Source of the DNA: a virus
DNA length: 23,222 bases
Direction: 5' to 3' (one strand)
Virus record (IMG/VR): IMGVR_UViG_3300027779_000166
Location: 1-23,222 of that record
The position numbers and the translations under genes are program-made. The notes below the pieces were generated by a model that had not been told where the DNA came from, did no database searches, and saw only the letters and a list, made by a program, of their open reading frames with translations. Below, piece by piece: positions 1-6,154 of the stretch; position 1 is the stretch's first letter, and each line of letters begins with the position of its first letter.

Positions 1-183
1 TCGTTTCTTTTGGCCACGCCTGTGAAAGAAAGCAAATATACCTCTTATCTTCCCCCCCTTCACAACTTGCGCACCAGATCTCCTTGAGTCAGAACCTTGC
101 TGGTCCAGTTCAGCATTAAGATGATCTAACGCATCTACAACATCAGTTAAAGTTTTTCCAGTTGGTTTACCTTCTTCGGCCAT
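1..183 (-). CDS. Partial gene, N-terminus of candidate tape measure protein
   Basis: The first 61 codons are in the window; the rest lies beyond the left edge. The ATG at 183 is preceded by an AAGGA ribosome binding site at 192-196 that overlaps the stop codon of the upstream frameshift extension, so translation is probably coupled. The visible protein starts MAEEGKPTGKTLTDVVDALD, has a short charged amphipathic helix, and then a basic stretch (FFHRRGQKKR). I do not recognise a domain. The tape measure idea rests on position only: in many tailed phages the gene right after a frameshifted tail assembly chaperone encodes the tape measure. It could equally be another hub or tail protein, for instance a counterpart of a gene in the T4 27-28-29 group. 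The reading frame is secure; the function is a guess. Confidence 0.6.
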   Translation of the reverse strand, partial: MAEEGKPTGKTLTDVVDALDHLNAELDQQGSDSRRSGAQVVKGGKIRGIFAFFHRRGQKKR

Positions 184-195
184 GTTTATTGTCCT

Positions 196-387
196 TTATC
201 TTTTGGCGTTTTCAGTTCTTATTCTATCGTTTTCTTCTTTAATCCAATTTTGTAACAAGATTACATATATTTGTCTTTCAAATGGTAACATATTATCAAG
301 TTCGGTTAGACTCCAATTATGGTGCTGAATCATAGCGAAGTTTGTTTGATAATGGTTCGCCAAGGAATCGTGACTCAGCGCTATCCG
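196..387 (-). CDS. Frameshift extension of the gp26-type protein (gp51-like or GT-like domain)
   Basis: This is a 63-codon open frame entered by a -1 shift on the slippery site at 387-393. It begins RIALSHDSLANHYQ and ends with TAA at 196-198, giving a fused product of 307 residues (244 + 63). It is strongly alpha-helical and amphipathic, with a core resembling the C-terminal segments of tail assembly chaperones as I remember them: NFAMIQHHNWSLTELDNM followed by LPFERQIYVILL. The only ATG inside it, at 333, has no ribosome binding site in front, which argues against independent initiation. In T4, gene 51 (hub assembly) directly follows gene 26, so this may be a reduced gp51 counterpart. It is easily missed because it has no start codon of its own with a usable signal. 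Frame and length are seen directly; expression by frameshifting is inferred. Confidence 0.75.
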   Translation of the reverse strand, partial: RIALSHDSLANHYQTNFAMIQHHNWSLTELDNMLPFERQIYVILLQNWIKEENDRIRTENAKR

Positions 388-1118
388 AAAAAAGAATCAA
401 TCCCCTCGATAATCACGGGTGTAGATTTTTTACATTTTCCACATTCCCAATCTATTGTGTGGCTTAATCTTGGCATAGATTCAAAAAATTCTCTTACGTT
501 AACGAATTGTGAGGAACTAAGAGATTCAATAAAATCATTTAGTTCTTTTTTAGTAGAATCTTTTGCCTTGTATATTTCATCTCCATCCCAAATGTATTCA
601 ATACAGTCTATAATCAGTTTAAATACATTTTCTGCTTCTATGTCTTCACCCTCAGTAGCATATTTTTGTACTGTTTCAAGTTGTGGAAATTTTAATTTTA
701 GTCCAATATCATCAGTAATTTTTATTTCTGTATTTTTAATTTTTGAAGTATCTAAAACAATATCATCAATATTAATATTAACTTCACAAATATCTTCTTC
801 TTTTGCCTCTTTACAACATTTAAAGTTTTCAGGTCTATGTGGGTTAATTGTTAAAACTTCCCCAATTGATCTCCCTCTAAGCTGAAGGAAAAAATATTCA
901 ATATCAAATGATGCAAGTGATTTAAGATCTACTTCTCCGTCTGTACAGGAAGTGATAATATCTTGCATGGCTTTGGTCATTGCTTGGTTGTCCCTAGCTT
1001 CCATTGCCATTAATAATGTCTTTTCTTCTTTTACAAGAAAAGGTCTGTAACTGACTTTTTCACCTGAAGAAGGAATTGTCAATTCATAAGTGGGTGATGT
1101 CACTCTTGGTAATGCCAT
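381..1118 (-). CDS. gp26: Baseplate hub assembly protein, gp26-type (T4 baseplate protein family)
   Basis: This 245-residue protein resembles the T4 gp26 baseplate hub family (T4 gp26 is about 208 residues). Features are an N-terminal segment MALPRVTSPTYELTIPSSG followed by YRPFLVKEEKTLLMA, an alpha-helical middle, a cysteine cluster at C101, C102 and C111, and a C-terminal C226-x-x-C229 pair. The two cysteine groups could together bind zinc; the arrangement looks like a split zinc ribbon. An excellent ribosome binding site, AGGAGA at 1124-1129, fixes the ATG at 1118. The gene ends DSFFG-stop on a -1 slippery heptamer, so it probably makes two products, the short form and a 307-residue extended form. 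In family terms it is a morphogenesis factor needed to assemble the central baseplate hub; the chaperone-like role suggested by the frameshift is inference. Confidence 0.75.
   Translation of the reverse strand: MALPRVTSPTYELTIPSSGEKVSYRPFLVKEEKTLLMAMEARDNQAMTKAMQDIITSCTDGEVDLKSLASFDIEYFFLQLRGRSIGEVLTINPHRPENFKCCKEAKEEDICEVNINIDDIVLDTSKIKNTEIKITDDIGLKLKFPQLETVQKYATEGEDIEAENVFKLIIDCIEYIWDGDEIYKAKDSTKKELNDFIESLSSSQFVNVREFFESMPRLSHTIDWECGKCKKSTPVIIEGIDSFFG
387..393 (-). promoter_or_regulatory. Programmed -1 ribosomal frameshift site (T TTT TTC)
   Basis: On the minus strand the zero-frame codons read TCT TTT TTC GGA TAG, so the heptamer T TTT TTC fits the X XXY YYZ rule exactly. A -1 slip continues as CGG ATA GCG and avoids the TAG stop just one sense codon further on. 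The site lies at the very end of the gp26-type gene, which is where G/GT chaperone frameshift sites are found. I did not find an obvious stem-loop by eye, but did not fold the RNA. Confidence 0.75.
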
Positions 1119-1123
1119 AATAT

Positions 1124-1129
1124 TCTCCT
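1124..1129 (-). promoter_or_regulatory. Strong ribosome binding site of the gp26-type gene
   Basis: AGGAGA on the minus strand, five bases before the ATG at 1118. It is the best Shine-Dalgarno match in the minus-strand block, where the genes upstream have weak or no such signal, and so predicts higher translation of the gp26-type gene than of its neighbours. Confidence 0.7.
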
Positions 1130-1148
1130 ATAATAATTATAATTTTTT

Positions 1149-1712
1149 TTATTCTTGTGTCCACCAACTATAGTTTATATCTACTGTAAAGTCTACTAGT
1201 TCCGCGCTTTCCCATCCTAGTTCTATAGCACTTATTGTTTTCGGCCAACATTCATGCAATGTTACTTTATGGGTAGGGGTTTCCGCGGCTTTGGATTCTT
1301 CATTATAAACTGAAATTGAAACTGTTCCTATAAAATCTTTATAGTATTGCATATTATACGAAGAGTTACTTTGTATATGTTCATGCCAATCATACCAAAA
1401 TTTTCTAGCTTTCCAATCATTTGTACCTAAGAAAGTAATTGATACATTCTCTTCTGTCACTTCATAAGGAACTTCCAATCCAAATTTACCGCCCCGTCTA
1501 TAGGTGGTTGATCCAAAAGATCTACTTGGAAAGGATACCGCTTTAATAAGAAATTCTATTGATGCGGCCGGAACATCACTATTTAATGTTGTTGGTGGTA
1601 TAATTTCAACAGTAAATCTATTTCTTTTTGCATAACTTCCTAGACCATCTAATTTGGCCATAAAATCATTTATTGCAAAATCTGCCGGTCCTGTCGGTGC
1701 TGGTGCTGCCAT
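1149..1712 (-). CDS. Tail-tube-fold protein (gp19/gp54-like)
   Basis: This 187-residue protein has the look of the T4 gp19 tail tube family: an N-terminal helix followed by a beta-rich core with KRNRFTVEIIPP, then VSITFLGTNDWKARKFWYDW, then a C-terminal half reading DFIGTVSISVYN, KVTLHECWPKTISAIELGW and VDFTVDINYSWW. Tube subunits, the T4 tube initiator gp54 and parts of gp48 share this fold. It is not in the usual place for the main tube gene (next to the sheath gene 18) but sits with hub-assembly genes, so a gp54-like tube initiator or specialised tube-end ring is more likely than the bulk tube protein. Its ATG overlaps the upstream stop (TAATG at 1710-1714), which implies translational coupling. 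The fold call is fairly confident; the choice between gp19 and gp54 is open. Confidence 0.72.
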   Translation of the reverse strand: MAAPAPTGPADFAINDFMAKLDGLGSYAKRNRFTVEIIPPTTLNSDVPAASIEFLIKAVSFPSRSFGSTTYRRGGKFGLEVPYEVTEENVSITFLGTNDWKARKFWYDWHEHIQSNSSYNMQYYKDFIGTVSISVYNEESKAAETPTHKVTLHECWPKTISAIELGWESAELVDFTVDINYSWWTQE

Positions 1713-2317
1713 TAAAACATTCCTTTACTATGTGCCCATACTTTCTTTTTACTTGCTTTTCTAAATCTTTCTACTGGTAGAAAAAGTGCTACTTCCCATT
1801 CATCTGCATTAACAAGAACAAACTTAGATTTAACTTTACTTGTGAGATATCTATGTACTGTTGGTCTTGCTCTTTTAATCTTGGTGAAACCTTTTAACAT
1901 GTCGTATGTTAATTTTAATTTAGTTGTTTCATCGTACTTTTTATTATTTGCAAACATCTTAAGTTGATCCATTAATATAGCTCTATGTTTTGGTGGAAGA
2001 TAATGAAAGTTCAATCCAAGAAACCCATCAGGATATCTTTCAATAGGAAAAACCAAAGGAAAGGTATCATACCAGGGAAGCTCATTTTTCCATTTAGGAT
2101 CATAAGAATAGAAATACATTTTCCCTAGTACACTTTTAGATACTAAATTTTCTGAACGTTGAAGTATTGTCTTTGGCGTTTCATCAGAAAACTGGCCCTT
2201 TGTTCTATTGACAATTGAGCGAAACCAATCACCCGCTGCTCTTGCTCTAGCAGTTACTGAATTAGTCTTTATTGCGTCTTTTAATTTATCCAAATAGGAT
2301 TCTTCTACAGTAGCCAT
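1712..2317 (-). CDS. Conserved-looking phage protein of unknown function, next to gp4
   Basis: The 201-residue product is basic at both ends and has a central segment rich in aromatic and proline residues: MYFYSYDPKWKNELPWYDTF, then FPLVFPIERYPDGFLGLNF, then HYLPPKHRAILMDQL. The C-terminal half is basic (FTKIKRARPTVHRYL) and ends with WEVALFLPVERFRKASKKK. No signal peptide or membrane segment is seen. I do not recognise it with certainty. In T4 the gene beside gene 4 is gene 2, the DNA end protector, and a basic protein would suit binding to packaged DNA ends, but that is position and charge only. A minor virion protein is the safe description. The ATG at 2317 lies only four bases after the gp4 stop codon and has no Shine-Dalgarno sequence, so it likely depends on reinitiation. 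Confidence 0.6.
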   Translation of the reverse strand: MATVEESYLDKLKDAIKTNSVTARARAAGDWFRSIVNRTKGQFSDETPKTILQRSENLVSKSVLGKMYFYSYDPKWKNELPWYDTFPLVFPIERYPDGFLGLNFHYLPPKHRAILMDQLKMFANNKKYDETTKLKLTYDMLKGFTKIKRARPTVHRYLTSKVKSKFVLVNADEWEVALFLPVERFRKASKKKVWAHSKGMF

Positions 2318-2321
2318 ATTA

Positions 2322-2744
2322 CTATTTAGTTATCAAAGTGTCCTCTGTTATTATTTGCCATTTCCAACCTTTATGTTCACAAAACTCTTCTGCTGCCTTC
2401 CATTTAGCTTCATTGACTCCCCATGTTTTTACTTCTTTTAGGAATCTTCTCCTATGTTTGGGGTTAGGTTTAGGGGGTTTTGTTTGCTTCTTTGGTTTGA
2501 TTTCAATTAGAGATTCACCTTGATTGGTTTTAACCCAAAAATCGGGATAATACCTATGTACTCTATTGTCAATGGGTGAACGATAGGGTATAATAATCTC
2601 TTCACTTGACCAGAGCAAGACTTCAGGTTGTCGATCTAGGTATTTCATGAAGGTTAATTCCCACCCAGAACGATAAATAATTTTAGTATAATCACCTTTA
2701 TATTTTTTATAATTTTGTGGTCTAAACTTACCTCTGTATGCCAT
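2322..2744 (-). CDS. gp4: Head completion protein gp4, PD-(D/E)XK nuclease fold
   Basis: The 140-residue protein is a clear match to T4 gp4 (also called gp50, about 150 residues), which acts on the filled head after DNA packaging and before the tail joins. The family shares the fold of the TnsA N-terminal endonuclease. Candidate catalytic residues are in place: E29 in YRSGWEL, D68 in HRYYPDFW, and E81-x-K83 in LIEIKPK. The family start MAYRGKFRPQNYKKYKGDYT supports the ATG at 2744. A longer TTG-initiated version from 2774 would add ten hydrophobic residues but has no ribosome binding site. The ATG itself also lacks a Shine-Dalgarno sequence. This is the first gene of the leftward block and its start codon touches the rightward late promoter. 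Nuclease activity is inferred from the motif. Confidence 0.87.
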   Translation of the reverse strand: MAYRGKFRPQNYKKYKGDYTKIIYRSGWELTFMKYLDRQPEVLLWSSEEIIIPYRSPIDNRVHRYYPDFWVKTNQGESLIEIKPKKQTKPPKPNPKHRRRFLKEVKTWGVNEAKWKAAEEFCEHKGWKWQIITEDTLITK

Positions 2745-2751
2745 ATAAATA
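2744..2751 (+). promoter_or_regulatory. T4-type late promoter octamer TATAAATA
   Basis: A perfect TATAAATA, the T4 late promoter -10 element recognised by RNA polymerase carrying the phage sigma gp55. Transcription would start near 2757, giving a leader of about 38 bases to the ATG at 2795. The first base of the octamer is also the first base of the minus-strand gp4 start codon. No matching octamer in the opposite direction was found in the 50 bases between the two divergent starts. Confidence 0.75.
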
Positions 2752-2781
2752 TATAGATAGTTTAATAATACCAAGTCATAA

Positions 2782-2786
2782 AAGGA
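2782..2786 (+). promoter_or_regulatory. Ribosome binding site that decides the gp48-like start
   Basis: AAGGA followed by an eight-base spacer to the ATG at 2795. Two in-frame ATGs lie upstream. The one at 2786 abuts the AAGG, so it is too close; the one at 2738 lies before the predicted transcription start. The ATG at 2795 is therefore preferred. The same AAGGA with an eight-base spacer precedes gp8 at 22600 and the partial gene starting at 183. Confidence 0.7.
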
Positions 2787-2794
2787 TGTCTGTA

Positions 2795-3784
2795 ATGAAA
2801 ATTTACACAGAAGTTATATATTTTTGGGATGATGATAAAGGTGAGTTAGTACAAGAATCTTCAAAATTCTATGATTATGTTGGGCCATTAACTTTGGCTA
2901 ATGATTCATCCACCGGAATAATGGACCCCACCACTTCAGCGCAAACACCATGCCAATACTATGAATATCCCTCTGATATTGGTAACTATAGTGGTGGTAG
3001 TGGTACTGACAATTGGATATCCTTTGAAGCATTTAGTTTTAAATCTCAGATGAAAACTCTTGATGTAGCATTATATATTCCCGGTGATGCTCTAAACACA
3101 TCATATAAATCAGAATATGAAGCAGTTGCATTAGGTGGACTAGGAGCTATGGCGGATAAAGCTGTTAAATCAATGCAAAATTCATCCGCACAGAAAGGGG
3201 GAATGAATCTTGAAAATTTAAAAAGTGTTTTGAGTGCTCAGTCGTCAGCCACGGGCAGTGAATCAGCAAAAGTAGGAATGCTTAAGGCGGGAGAGAAAGC
3301 GAACATTTTGATAGAAGGATCAAAAACTATAATGGAACGAGCACAGGGAGCGGTACTCAATCCTTATATTGTTGCTGCATATAAAGGCCCTACTGATATG
3401 AGAACACATGATTTTAGTTTTCAAATGTTACCACAAGATGTAAATGAATCTAAGGCTTGTCTAAAAATTGTGAACGCATTTAAAAGAGCCATGTTACCTT
3501 CTCATGGAGGAGGAGATGCTAAAACATCACCTTCAATGATGTTTGGATATCCGGATCAATTTACAATCGAATTTTATATTGCCGGTAGGTCATTACCTTC
3601 CAGCGGTTTAAATCCTATGTTTAATGTGGGGAAATCAGTATTGCTTGGTTGTGATTTAGACTTTAATACAGAAAGTGTGCCTTTATTTTTTGATGGTACA
3701 CAATATCCAGTAACTATATCAATGAAACTTTCGTTTATGGAGCTAGAAGTAATGTATCGAGAAAGAATAAAACAAGGAGCGTAA
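2795..3784 (+). CDS. gp48: Baseplate tail tube cap protein, gp48-like
   Basis: The 329-residue protein resembles T4-like gp48, which sits on top of the hub and caps the start of the tail tube; gp54 is the main alternative. The start chosen at 2795 gives MKIYTEVIYFWDDDKGELVQ. A glycine- and serine-rich N-terminal third is followed by a helical region with small residues (about 110-195). Next comes a tube-like core with NPYIVAAYKGPTDMRTHDF and FQMLPQDVNESKACLKIV, and a beta-rich C-terminal end closing with KLSFMELEVMYRERI. That closing motif is typical of proteins with the gp19/gp48/gp54 tube fold. It is followed after three bases by gp53, as fits a baseplate operon under the late promoter at 2744. 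The tube-fold baseplate call is good; choosing gp48 over gp54 is less certain. Confidence 0.72.
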   Translation: MKIYTEVIYFWDDDKGELVQESSKFYDYVGPLTLANDSSTGIMDPTTSAQTPCQYYEYPSDIGNYSGGSGTDNWISFEAFSFKSQMKTLDVALYIPGDALNTSYKSEYEAVALGGLGAMADKAVKSMQNSSAQKGGMNLENLKSVLSAQSSATGSESAKVGMLKAGEKANILIEGSKTIMERAQGAVLNPYIVAAYKGPTDMRTHDFSFQMLPQDVNESKACLKIVNAFKRAMLPSHGGGDAKTSPSMMFGYPDQFTIEFYIAGRSLPSSGLNPMFNVGKSVLLGCDLDFNTESVPLFFDGTQYPVTISMKLSFMELEVMYRERIKQGA

Positions 3785-3787
3785 CAT

Positions 3788-4363
3788 ATGTCTGAATTTT
3801 TTCAACATTATCCACAAATTAATTATGATATTACTGGGTTAAAACCCATAAGAACTAAGACTGCGATTAACATTATGGTTAAAGCACAAGTTAAAAACAT
3901 TCTTAAAAATGATATTATTAATTATTTTTCTTATACAATACCAGAATCGGAACGTCCTGATATAACTGCATTTAAGATATATGGTGATGTAAAGTTTACA
4001 TGGTTAATTTTTTTAATTAACGATATACATGATCCAATTTTCGAATGGCCATTAACTTCTAGAGAATTTGGAGCTTATGTTAAAGACAAATATGGTTCTC
4101 TCAATACCGCAAAAAATACTATACATCATTATGAAAAAATTGTTAGGGCGAGAGTAGAAGCAACAGGTACTAGTGAAGCGATTCCTTTGGCATGTCTAGA
4201 AGTTGATGTAACAACCTACAATGCTCTTGATGAAGTTGATCGAAATATTGTATATTGCTATAATTGGGAAATAGATAGAAATGATTCTAAACGAGAAATT
4301 AAATTAATTGATAGAAGATATGTTGCAGATATTTTATCTGAACATTCGGAGAAACTTAACTGA
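3788..4363 (+). CDS. gp53: Baseplate wedge subunit gp53
   Basis: The 191-residue protein matches T4 gp53 (196 residues), which connects neighbouring wedges around the hub. The diagnostic part is residues 55-95: FKIYGDVKFTWLIFLINDIH followed by DPIFEWPLTSREFGAYV. It aligns with the T4 block IYGNPQLYWVLLMCNDNYDP followed by YYGWITSQEA. The end of the protein (REIKLIDRRYVADILSEH) corresponds to the C-terminal helix of the family. The gene starts three bases after the upstream stop (TAACATATG), and its own TGA overlaps the next ATG (TGATG at 4361-4365), so the genes are translationally coupled. Confidence 0.87.
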   Translation: MSEFFQHYPQINYDITGLKPIRTKTAINIMVKAQVKNILKNDIINYFSYTIPESERPDITAFKIYGDVKFTWLIFLINDIHDPIFEWPLTSREFGAYVKDKYGSLNTAKNTIHHYEKIVRARVEATGTSEAIPLACLEVDVTTYNALDEVDRNIVYCYNWEIDRNDSKREIKLIDRRYVADILSEHSEKLN

Positions 4364-6138
4364 TGGGTGCACCAAGTTATTTGGACAGGCGGAAGACGGG
4401 ACAGGGTGGTAATCCACAGTCGGCTACTCACGGGACTAAATCGGATTTCTTAAAAAATCCAAAAGCAGAAAAACTCCCCTCATTTCCTGGTGATTTTGAA
4501 CTCCGGAAATTACAGCTGTATTCACCCAATAGAAAGGGTTATGTTGATCTAAAGGCTGCTTGGTCAGATTTTAATATCTATGAAGATATTTTTGGAAACT
4601 TTCTTACTGGAAATATACAGATAGTAGATGGTGTAGGATTAATGGAAAGTGTTCCTATTATTGGTGAAGAAACTTTACAGATTCAAGTAAAAACAAAAGG
4701 TCTTGAAAAACAAAGAAGTCCAAATACAATACCAGGGCCGTTTGAAGGAAGTCTAAATGAAGGCCTGATTAATTTAAAATTTAGAGTAGTTAAAATTCTT
4801 AATGTTATGAAACTTAATGAAGGAATAATAACTTATAGATTATCTTTCGTTTCTGAAGAGGCCATTTTAAATCTAAAACAAAAGGTTAGAAAATCAGCAC
4901 TTGATCCAGTTTCACTTGAACCACGAAAAATATCTGATGTAGTAAAATCTCTTTATAGACAATTTTTTCAACGAGGTAGACAGGGTAGAGCTAAACGGAT
5001 TTTTGTTGAACCTACTAAGAATCTTACAGATATAATTATACCAAATCAAACTCCATTCAAGGCTTTTAATTTCTTAGCATCAAGAGCAGTATCTGCAGGA
5101 AGACATGCAATTGGATCTAGTTTTGTTTTTTATGAAAGTATAAGGGGGTTCTTTTTTATTTCTATGGAAACTCTTATGTCCGGTGGTGGTATGGGATATA
5201 GTACAGTAGCAGGTGCACCCGGCTCACCTACTGAATTAGTATATACCGTACCAGAAGAACCAGTCAAAGAAGTATACGTGGTACAACCTAAACGAATGGG
5301 TACAAATAAAGATGAAGCCCAAAACATTGCTATAGAAATGACTGCCGTTGATGCATATTCATTTTCTTCTAATTTTGATGTTCTTGAAAACCTATCAGCT
5401 GGAATGTATGCAAATAGATTACTTACACATGATTTGGTTAGAATGAAATATGATACATTAGATTTTAATATGTATGATCCCGCTGCACTACAGGAAGAAT
5501 CAACTATAAATGTAGACGGTGCAACTGAAATAGTAAAGACTCCCGTACAGGCCGCTGATGTTAAAAACTTTACTGATTCTTTTACTCATTTAGGAACAGG
5601 AAAATTATCTACTGAAAAGCTAGATGCATTAGGTGCACCTGAATCGGTGATGAGTTTTTATCCTACTAATTTTGCACATGATGTTCGATTTAAAGAAGAT
5701 CTGGGATCAAGAGGTGTAAAAGGAGAAGTAAAATCTAAGCTAAACATTATTCCAAATAGAGTAGAACAATGGATGCAATCACGATTAGTGCAAAGTCAGC
5801 AAGCTACTAATATTAAATTAAATATTAGAGCTCCTGGATTATCTACTAGAGCAGTAGGAGATTTAATAGAATTTAAATTGCCCACAACATATCTTGAAGA
5901 TAGGGATGGAACTACACAATCACAACATCATACGTATTTAAGTGGTTATTATTTAATTACTAAATTACGACATCATTTTACTAAAGAAAAGTATGAGATA
6001 GAATTTGAAGCAATAAAAGATTCATTAAAAGTTCCACCTGGAAAAGATAGATCAATACCAGAGGCCGATGATACAACAAATGTTAGTAGTCCAGTTGCAC
6101 AGGCAAATCCAACAACTGGCCAATCGAGCATAAGCTAA
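4363..6138 (+). CDS. Baseplate hub subunit, gp27-like
   Basis: This 591-residue protein lies directly before gp5 and has the pattern of hub proteins of the gp27 (GpD/gp44) fold: FELRKLQLYSPNRKGYVDLK, then DFNIYEDIFGNFLTGNIQI, then GLMESVPIIGEETLQIQVK. A central domain follows (SFVSEEAILNLKQKVRKSA; TPFKAFNFLASRAVS near residues 225-245), and then a C-terminal beta region (YLSGYYLITKLRHHFTKEKY). In T4, three gp27 copies form a ring that holds the gp5 trimer at the base of the tube. It is about 200 residues longer than T4 gp27 (391). The extra length is a polar N-terminal leader of about 45 residues, a long insertion after about residue 290, and a disordered Ser/Thr/Pro-rich C-terminus. Role is inferred from pattern and position; direct sequence identity with T4 gp27 is likely low. 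Confidence 0.7.
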   Translation: MGAPSYLDRRKTGQGGNPQSATHGTKSDFLKNPKAEKLPSFPGDFELRKLQLYSPNRKGYVDLKAAWSDFNIYEDIFGNFLTGNIQIVDGVGLMESVPIIGEETLQIQVKTKGLEKQRSPNTIPGPFEGSLNEGLINLKFRVVKILNVMKLNEGIITYRLSFVSEEAILNLKQKVRKSALDPVSLEPRKISDVVKSLYRQFFQRGRQGRAKRIFVEPTKNLTDIIIPNQTPFKAFNFLASRAVSAGRHAIGSSFVFYESIRGFFFISMETLMSGGGMGYSTVAGAPGSPTELVYTVPEEPVKEVYVVQPKRMGTNKDEAQNIAIEMTAVDAYSFSSNFDVLENLSAGMYANRLLTHDLVRMKYDTLDFNMYDPAALQEESTINVDGATEIVKTPVQAADVKNFTDSFTHLGTGKLSTEKLDALGAPESVMSFYPTNFAHDVRFKEDLGSRGVKGEVKSKLNIIPNRVEQWMQSRLVQSQQATNIKLNIRAPGLSTRAVGDLIEFKLPTTYLEDRDGTTQSQHHTYLSGYYLITKLRHHFTKEKYEIEFEAIKDSLKVPPGKDRSIPEADDTTNVSSPVAQANPTTGQSSIS

Positions 6139-6154
6139 AAAATAGGATAATACT

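Noticed and set aside
333-387. Independent gene 51 starting at the ATG at 333
   Set aside because: No ribosome binding site, and it would lose the first 18 residues of an extension that continues seamlessly from the slippery site. It cannot be fully excluded.
319-885. Open frame of 188 codons on the plus strand
   Set aside because: It lies antisense to the gp26-type gene and its extension. Its composition is rich in Ser, Phe and Ile, as expected for a shadow frame, and no promoter or ribosome binding site was seen.
2672-2679. GATAAATA-type string within gp4 on the plus strand
   Set aside because: It is a one-base variant inside a coding region, pointing against gp4, with a perfect octamer 70 bases further on. 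Chance is likely.
2745-2774. TTG-initiated longer form of gp4 adding ten residues
   Set aside because: No ribosome binding site, the added part is a chance hydrophobic string, and the family start MAYRGK fits the ATG at 2744.
2738-2794. Upstream in-frame ATGs (2738 and 2786) for the gp48-like gene
   Set aside because: 2738 lies before the predicted transcription start, and 2786 abuts the AAGG so has no spacer. The ATG at 2795 has a standard eight-base spacer.
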